DNA from: Trematomus loennbergii
Lineage: Eukaryota > Chordata > Actinopteri > Perciformes > Nototheniidae
DNA: 64,000 nucleotides
Reading direction: 5' to 3'
Assembly (NCBI GenBank): GCA_012861695.1
Contig: JAAOOA010000060.1
Span: forward strand, 1,803,571 to 1,867,570
Shown here: in pieces, positions 34,901-43,900 of the stretch
How positions within the stretch are numbered: the first letter of the stretch is position 1
Layout: every line of letters starts with the position of its first letter
Translations under genes and position numbers: made by a program
Notes under the pieces: generated by a model
What the model saw: only the letters and a program-made list of their open reading frames with translations
What the model was told of the DNA's origin: nothing
Database searches by the model: none

Positions 34901-37900
34901 TTCGAGTCTTCTGGCCAATCAGAATCAAGATTGTTGCCGGAAGTCCCCACTTTGCGGTAGAACTACTCTTTATACATCCATGGGTACAACTTCAGATAAA
35001 AATGAACACATAATGAAATATGACCCCCGGTTTGATGATTGACAGGTCACAGAACAATAGGCGCGTTCACACCGGAGTACTTTGGAGTACTTTTCCCACA
35101 ATAGTTCATCAGAACTACGATATATTTGCGTTCACACCAAAAAGCCCCAGGAACTAAAGTAGCTCAAATTAGTTCGTCCGACCCGCTTTTCAGTCCCTGC
35201 TAGAGAGCAGGGACTGTGTGGGAGAAAATAGTTCGTACGTCTGATTGGCTGTGCGGAATGCAAACCACGCCCGTTTGACTCTGAATTTTTTTTTGTAAGC
35301 GGCCATTGTATTTGCTCGCTTCGGGCAGCGCACCCGAAGAGATTACTTTTGTGAAAGCAGTTATTATAGCAACACTAAATAAATCGTCGGAGCGGTGGAG
35401 TGATGAGGATGTGTCGGCGCTTCTGGCGATTTACTCGGAGGACGCGAAGTGCCGCATTCAGAAGCTTCTACTGAATGCAGTTTCCGTGGCTCAGCAAAGT
35501 TAGCAGACCTGGCAAAGTCATGTCGGGACGACTACGAAGGTAAAATAAAATACATGCACTGCACTGTTTTAATCTGCACAATACTGGTCTTAGATGTACT
35601 TTTATTTGCTCAGTAGATCGAGCTAGCCATGCTAGAACTTGCTATAATAGGTCCAAGCTGGCTAACAACATCTAGCTAGCTAGCTATTCTCAGCCGTCCC
35701 CGCTATGAACACGTTTTGACTTGTGAATAAGTGTGCAATGTTCTGTAATTTGCTTCACTAACTCATGGCACTAATCGTGTGTTTCAGGCGAGGTGTTTCT
35801 CTCAGGATTAGAAACTAGTTTTCCCCTCCGGGATAAAACGATAATATAACGTTAGCAATTAGCATGCTAGCTGGACATAATGCTACCTCTAACAATACAT
35901 TGTAGTTGCTATAATTTCAAGTCATTTGCAACATTCATTCTACATGTTAATGGTAAAAGCTTAAACAGTTGATTACCTGCATGCCACAAAGACTGATGTT
36001 CTAATATTTTTGCACATTTAAGTAGAAATGTAATTGAAATTCTATTTATTTTTCCTTTTTTTTATTGATTGTTATAATTGTACTCAGCCATGTTATGTTA
36101 GATGTCAATCCACTTACACTGTAACTACTCTGGCCTTGAAAGAAGGTTACACATCTAACTGATGTCCACTAATCCCTATAAAACAAAGTTCAAGCATACA
36201 TTAAGCACAAAACAATACATTTTGTACACTGTCCCTGCCTGCACCATGTCCAATGTTGGACAATGTTGTCTCGTTGTTGCGATTAAACTGATCTTGTATC
36301 TTGCATATTTCACCTTAGGAAAGTGGGCACGCGATGACAGCTTCCTTGACACCATCATGGCGATGGACCGCCGTGCCATGGTCAGCAAGGAGAATGAGGA
36401 CCTGCGTGCCAAGGAGATGCACGACGAACGGCTGCTGCATTCACACAAGGCCCAGGAATCGAGGTGGAGCAACAAAATACCTTTCAGGCTGGGCTTCTGG
36501 CAGTGCTAAGCGAGCTGATTAAATCCAACAGGCCTTCAATACAAAAATTAAGAAAAACTTGTCGTCGTTGATAAACTGTACAATGACTTGTTGGGAGGCG
36601 TGTGGTGCAGTGGTCTGGTGCGTTGGTGTTCGGATCAGGGGAGCACAGGTTCAAACCCCACTGCAGTCAGGATGTCGTTGTGTCCCTGGGCAAGACACTT
36701 CACCCCAAATTGCCTACACCTGGGACAGTTAATTTTGTATTATTGTGATTATATATATATGCCACTGTTATTAATACTGACACCTAACTTTGCACTAAGG
36801 TGTGTCTGCTGCTGAGCCTACCTATTATATATATATATATATATTGCCACTGTTATTATATTGTTTTGATACTACTGACACTTATTGATCTGCTGCTGAT
36901 AAATAAAAGAGAACCTACATGCACGGCACTAGCATCATGACTGTCTTTGTTTAAACCAGCAGCAGTGCAGCGGTACACAGACTAACCTGTGTGTGTGTAA
37001 CGTAGTTCTTCAGGTGTGTATGCTTAACATGTATGTATTTATCACAGTAAAGATGGTATACAAAAGCTTTTTAAAGAGCTTTCAACCTCATCCCATTGTC
37101 TTTAACACACATTTAACATAAAATATACTCATATTAATATACAAATATACAGTATGAGTACTGTTTTGATACTGACATTTAATCTTTGCACTAAGGTGTG
37201 TCTGCACTATTGTAATTGTGTCTGTTGACTGTGGTAAATAAAGAGAGAACCAAATGCACTGTACAAAAGATCAGCTTTATTGTCAATTTACAATTTCCAT
37301 GTTCCCTCGCTGCGCGTTTTTTTAGGTTGCGTCTCCCCAACGTTGCTTCCAGGCGAATACAGAGGAGTTGAAAAGATCCACTTTGATCCACTGCACATTG
37401 GTGTACGTTGGCAGTGCACCACCTTCTCCCACCAGGCCGATGTTCTATTGTTCACCCAGAGAGAGCGCGGGACACGACGCGTTCCGTAGTATTCGCATAT
37501 CTGGAATACATACAAAGACACAAATTAGCCCTACATAACTCCATAAATCCTACATTAGATAGTATTAATGTGATTTAATGAACGTACCATTGCTGTTCTT
37601 TGGGCGTGATAACGGTCATCAGCTGTCCTACGGCGAAACATGTCCATAGCGTGTGCTTTTCGTGGTCCAATCCTTTTGTTAAGGCTTCTTAACCGCCTTC
37701 GCCTCCGACTCAGCATTTCTATTGCATTTGAATGGTCGATCTGTATTTGTATTTGTGGCTGAGTTATTGGCTTAAATAACTCAGTTACGAAGCTGTATAA
37801 CACGACCACCAAAACGTCAACTCCATACCGTGTCTGAGGTCGGAAGGTAAACAGAAGCATACAGCGGAAGCGGAAGTTTTTTTTCTTCTTCTTCTCTCGG

Positions 37901-40900
37901 TTTTTTGGCGAATTGCAACTTTAAGGTGCATACCGCCACCTACTGTACTCGCCGTGAAGTTGTTTGCGGCCTGCCAGTAAACCCAAAGCAGAAGAAGAAG
38001 AAGTGACGTCAGCGGCTCATTTGCCTAATCCACCCCCAGGAACTCATTTTGGTGTGAACGCGATGCTTTAGTTCATCAGAACTAAAAGAGCTCTCATGAA
38101 CTAAAGTTCTCATGAACTACTGTGGAAAAAGTACTTGGTGTGAACGCCCCTAATTGGAGCTATCTACCCTTACCCACAATTTAAGTAATTCACACAGACT
38201 ATCTCCTCTTGCTCTTCTCTCTGTGTGGAGCAGCAAGTTCAGCTGTCAGAACAAAGTGAAAAACAAACAATGGCATCAAATATTATTAATATGTCGGGTA
38301 GTCATAGATTTATTTATTTTCTTCTCAGAGTGTACTAGAATGCGTAGTTTATATGTTAGCATTTCAAAAAATCTCCGGGGAGAATCCCCCCAGACCCCCT
38401 GCTGGGGTTGGGTTTTCAGCATGTGTGCCTTTTTATGTTAGTTCAGCGTTGATTCCATCATCTCATTAAACCTTTTTTAAAAGCAGACTTTAGTTCTGTG
38501 AAGGGATATAAGGGATATATGCACTGTACTTCACTTTAATTAATATTATATGCTGAAAAGCGTATATATATTACAGCCGATTTTTTGTTGAATAGATTTG
38601 AGTGGTTCAAAATTTCGGTTGCGATTTACATGTATTGACAAAAGAAAAAGTGGGTCCCGAGGCCGGACCAGTTGAGAACCACTGCTTTAGAGGGCTGAGG
38701 GGAGCTGTAGCTGATTACAGCTGACCCTGGGGGGGCAGTAGAAAACAATCCTGAACAAAATCTGAAGACCAGGGAAAGAATTACAAGAATTCCCATTTCG
38801 CACTGGTTTCGTAACGAGGTTGTTCGTAGAGCTTCAACATGCAAAAAGAAGAAACGAGAGCAAGAGACCAAAAACAGAGAGTAGGCAATTTTTGTAAACA
38901 GCATTTAAACTCAAACAAGCTGTTCATCAGCCGATCAAAAGTTTAAGACGATAGCCCAAAAAAAAAAAAAACAGAACTTAAAGTGTCATAAAAGAACTCA
39001 GTAGTGAGTAGCCCCACCGTTGTTGCTGATAACTTCAAAAATGTGTTTAGGCATGCTTGTTGTAAGTGTTTCCAGGAGACTGGTGGGAGCGTTTGCCAAT
39101 ATGACACCCATATAACACCCAGCCTGTCCCTAGGATACAGAAACCATTTAAGGGTTAAGCACTTGATAGAGTTGAGCTCCTACTACGGATGATGGCATAC
39201 TTTAATGAACTTAACAAATAAAAACAGGTTAAGTTTTAATAAAAAAAATGTACAGGGTAAACAGACGACAGGTGCCGTGAATGTATGCATTTGATGTATT
39301 TGTGAAATGAATGGGTGAGTGTAAGATCACCTCCACACAGTTGTCACAGACGGAGCAGTGGGAGCAGCGTGGCGGCCTGTAGAAGCGGCAGGTTGAACAC
39401 CACTTCATCCTGACCTGGATCCCTCTGATCTCCACAGTCTTGTAGAGGGGGGCGCGGAAATCGTCCTCCTTGTCCTCGTCCTCCTCGGCTGCAGGGACAG
39501 GAAAAGAACACGTCACTAACACAACCCTACGATTAAAAAGGCTTTAACAGGGATGCGTAGATGAGCAAGAAAGATAAACACTCTGCAAATGAAGCCAGGA
39601 TCAACACCACACACATACGTACATTAAACTGTCCGTGCTCTCACCTCTCGGGAAGATGCCAGGGTCCATGAATGTGGCCATACAGAAGTTAGCCAAAACA
39701 AACAGGAAGACGACTCCATTGTAGATTGGCACAGCCACAGAGAACCGCTCTGAGAGCCACGGACACCTGAAACACGAAGACAGATGACGACACTCAGAGG
39801 AAAAACAAGACAAAGATTCTGATACATAATAAGGTTACATTTGAAAGTGAGGCTGTGTTTCCAGAATGACACTTGTTTTACGGACTAATAGTTATTAACG
39901 GCTGCAACGCTAGTGTCCTTTTCAGCTTGACAGTGTGTGTCATCATAGCAAAATGTGCTCTTGGAGACTCCTACTATAGCAGGAAGTACCTCAGCGGAGG
40001 TTTCAGAACTTTGTCAGGTGTTTATAATTCTGCCATTGTGTGTCGGGAGAGTTTGTCAAAGCGATTGCTCAACTGATGTGCAAGATACAATACACAACTT
40101 TACAAGTGTGTTACAAGGGCTATTCAACTTTTCAGACTGTATTGTTCATTTACCTCAAAATAAATGATACGCTGATTTACAGACATATTTCTCCCAATGT
40201 AAGTCAATGGGAAAAAGTACTTTTGTCAGTCACGTGTCTGACAAAAAAGTTGAAGTACCAATGTTTGGTACTATAAAAATGTGGCCAATGCCCGGCGTAC
40301 TTTCTGGGTCATTGGTGTGAAGTTTAGATCAAGATAAATGGTCACGGTCTAAAATAGGCGTGGTCCGAGCACGTTTCAAGTGGGGAAGGGTTCATTGACA
40401 GAGAGATCCCACGCCGGAGGGTCCCTAGGGTTTTTTGTTATTCGCTCACTTTTCAGATTACTATTAATTTACTAGTGAGACTGCAGAGAGGGACTGGATC
40501 ACGGGCTTTTGTCAGAGTGACAGATGTTGGCCTATTTTCTCCTCGCTAATCTAAAGCTGAAGGGCCACACACACACAGATTAGATTTTCTCACATATGCA
40601 CTCAAACACACACAGACAGACGGGCACAAAAGCACACTTACTCACAATCTGACTTTCTCACATTTGAACCACATGCACACTTAAACACACGCAACCATGC
40701 ACACTTTTTGTGTTTTTTTGTTATTCTCATTCAATCCCCAAACTCCAGCTAAATCCCCTACCTCCTACTCTTTGTTGACAGGCTGTATCTGACCCACTCA
40801 GGAGACTTTAACTCTCACCCTGGTTATAATATAATGTTCTGCTGCTCAGCTAGTTATAAATCTCTTCTGTTGGCTAGTTAAAAAGATATCCTAGAGGTTC

Positions 40901-43900
40901 AGGAGTAGCCATGAAGTGCACTTTCCCTGGTTCTAATCTGGCCAGGAACACTTGGGGACGTTTCACTTCTCCATTTCTCCTCATTCCCTGTAGCCAATGT
41001 ATTGATGCAGGTAAAACATGCTCCTCTTAAAAAACTATTTTATCGTATGTATTTATGGCTTTTTCAATTTAAGGTTCCAAAAACATGATTCAGAGCAAAT
41101 TTCAGGTAGAGAATCCGTGCCGGAGTTGGCTTTACAAGGTTCTCACTTCTATTCACTAGCAGGCTACTAAACGGATCACAACACACAATTGATTATCTCG
41201 CCTCCTCCTTTCCCTCACGTCTCTTCCTTGCGTCTTAGCTCCGCCCCTGTAAGACGCGAGTGAAAGACGCGAGGACAGAGGAGTCCTCAGGTATGAGTTG
41301 GGATGTCCTCGTTCACTACAGCGTCACCATAAACAACGCCCTTTACTTCTGGTGCGCAGTTTGATCACCCGTCACTGGACTTCACTCCACATAAATCCCT
41401 TCAAACGTGGGATTTAATTTCACATTTAAATAATTTCGTCCATCTCTTCCATCCCTCTTTTATTATAGATTTCAATATATTATTTTCGGTCCTGTATTTG
41501 TTTTTCCAGGTATAAAATTAATTTAAAGTGGACCTATTATGCTATATTGGAAACATATATTACAAAACATGTCTGTGAAGTTTTTTGCTTAAAATACCAA
41601 ACAGATCACCCATTGTAGCCATGCCTCATACTGCTCATACCCCTCTTTTGCAGCCCTGTTAGAGAAACACGGATTTTGGGTCCTTAGCTTTAAAAAAAAG
41701 AAAAAAGAGGAGGCGGAGCTAATGCCTGATCAGAATTCTACCGGAGATGAAGTTAAATTCTGCTGTGATAAAACACCATCCTGTTCTAAACCACATCAAG
41801 GATTATTTCTGAAACAGTATGAAGCTTGAATGCTTTTTCTCTTGCGGGTTTATCACAAGGTGAGTTCCTTTTTTTATTTCCTGCTTTTTAACCTGTTAAG
41901 CCCTGAGCCTGTTTTTCAGGTCTCAGGCTCGAAAATGACATTCTCAGAACAAATGACCATATCTTCCATTCTAAAAGGGGTAAATTAATATCTTTTTTCT
42001 CAAAGTAATGATAAACCTGTGAGTTGGATGTAGAAAAGTCAGAATCATATAGAATTTTTTATTTTAAAGTAAATTCAGATTGAACATTAGTCAAAATAAA
42101 ACATTACTTATAGTGAAAACCACCCTTGAATGATGGGATAGTAGACTAAAAGCTTTAGGAATCCAAACTATAACATATAATAAGTACCCTATATCAGGGT
42201 TGATGCAAAACAAGTGAAATGTTACCTTTTTAGAGAGGTTTAGCAAAAAGAAGAAAAAAAACCCTTATGGGGTCATTTGGGTGGATTTGCCATATCTCTG
42301 GCCCCCCTCGGTCGATTTGATGATTGACACCTCTTTTGAACCGTTAGAGCCAATAGAATCAGAGGGAATCCTAAATCCATCTACACGCTACCATTGAGGA
42401 GTGAGAGTGATGCGCACGCAGCTTGCCCAAACCGAAAGCTATGTTACGCTCTAAAACTGAAAACTAGGTTATAGCCATAAATATGATGATGGATTATCAG
42501 TAATCATTTCAAAGGGACACAGAGACATTGGATTAACCTTCAGCAGCGTTTTTGTCGTTTTAATGCCATTGAACACAACTTGTGATCAGATAAACAGCAA
42601 AGGTAAGACATATTTGCCGTTTTGGCTCTGTAAAGCTACGTGGTGTGTTGTCTGGGTTTGCCTTTGTTGCCCTGAGTTTTGGTCGCACAGTGATGATACT
42701 TATACCTCTAGAATCTGTGGAATCTTTAATCTGATATCTTGTTTGTGCAGATCCGATAAGTAATAAAGTATTTATACCGTGACTTCTGTGCTAAGTGCGT
42801 TAGCATTTTTCGCCCAGGGCTAATTCAGAGGCTTGATATTACCCTTGTGTTTGTTTAGCTAAAAACTGTTAATATTGTCTGATAGCTGAGTTTCTTCCCG
42901 TATAACACATTCATAGTTTGTTAAATGTTAAGAAGCCCTCAGACGCTGTTTCTTGCAAGATGTTGCGTTTTGCCCCCGGTACCGGGGTTAAACACAAGCT
43001 CTGAGTGTTAGCGAGGCTTGCTAATGTAAAGAAAGACGAGATTACGTCCAAAACACGTCAGGCATTGTTTCTGATAGCAACTTTCTGTGGGTCCGCCGTC
43101 GATTTGACGTCAGATCGGCAGCAAATCTGTATCCGCTCGTGGTACCCCCGTTTTTAAAAGATTTGGGTACGGAGGAAAAGTGTAAAAAGAGAAAGGGTTT
43201 TATTTTCTGACGCTGCGTGAGTTCCCCGACACACAGAGGACACATATTTATGTATAAAAGACATCAAAAAGTGCATTTTGCATGATAGGTCCCCTTTAAA
43301 TTATAATTATAATCCTAACAATAATTGATGGATTAATTAATATCATTATGATATTTGAGCTTGTTTCAGATTAACTTTTGTATTGGATGTTATTTAATTT
43401 CTCCTACATAGAGAGACACAAATCACTAAAAGATTAGTTAGGTATGCTACCCGTATTTTTATATATCCTTAATGTTTGACGTTCTGTGGGTTTTATCCAC
43501 ACATGCATCAAAAACCAAAAGTAAGAACTGTAAGTTATTATTTTATAATCAAAACATTATTATGGAATTTGTAAGTATATTTCACACACTTTAATGTTTT
43601 TATAGAGTAGGATCTCCTCATTCGTTTAAGAGATTTATATATTTTACTATTATTGAAGCACTTAAAACATTTAATGACTGATCCTTAAACAGTCAGAACA
43701 GCTGCAGTGAGCAGGCGGCTGTGCAGCTGGGGGCGGAGCTTTGATGCACGAGTAGTGAAAACACTTCCGCGTAGTCTACTCTCGTGTATCCTCGCTCTCG
43801 TCTCCTCTGGAAGCCTCCTCTCCTCGACTCCTCTGTGTGCATTTAAGCGATTGCGACGTCCTTCAACATGGCTTGTCTTGATCGATTTCCGGTTCAAGTC

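Larger units (their letters stand above)
35059..38151. mobile_element. PIF/Harbinger-like element nested in the hAT
   Basis: Ends AGGCGCGTTCACACCGGAGT and the complement of AGGGGCGTTCACACCAAGTA, each bordered by AAT (3 bp, as expected for this superfamily). It carries convergent remnants: a Myb/SANT-like gene on + and a transposase-like N-terminus on -. The DDE catalytic core is not found, so it is a deletion derivative. A SINE lies between the two genes. Confidence 0.85.
34675..38684. mobile_element. hAT element (CAGTGGTTCTCAAC ends) hosting a Harbinger element
   Basis: CAGTGGTTCTCAACTGGTGG at 34675 pairs with the complement of CAGTGGTTCTCAACTGGTCC at 38684, a common hAT end. Flanks CATTAAGA and CTTTAGAG are only partly alike, so the 8-bp duplication has decayed. 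Most of its length is the nested element at 35059-38151. It lies in zdhhc5 intron 3. Confidence 0.85.

Noticed and set aside
36592..36665. Possible tRNA gene
   Set aside because: A and B boxes are present, but there is no cloverleaf that closes well, and the SINE body follows directly.
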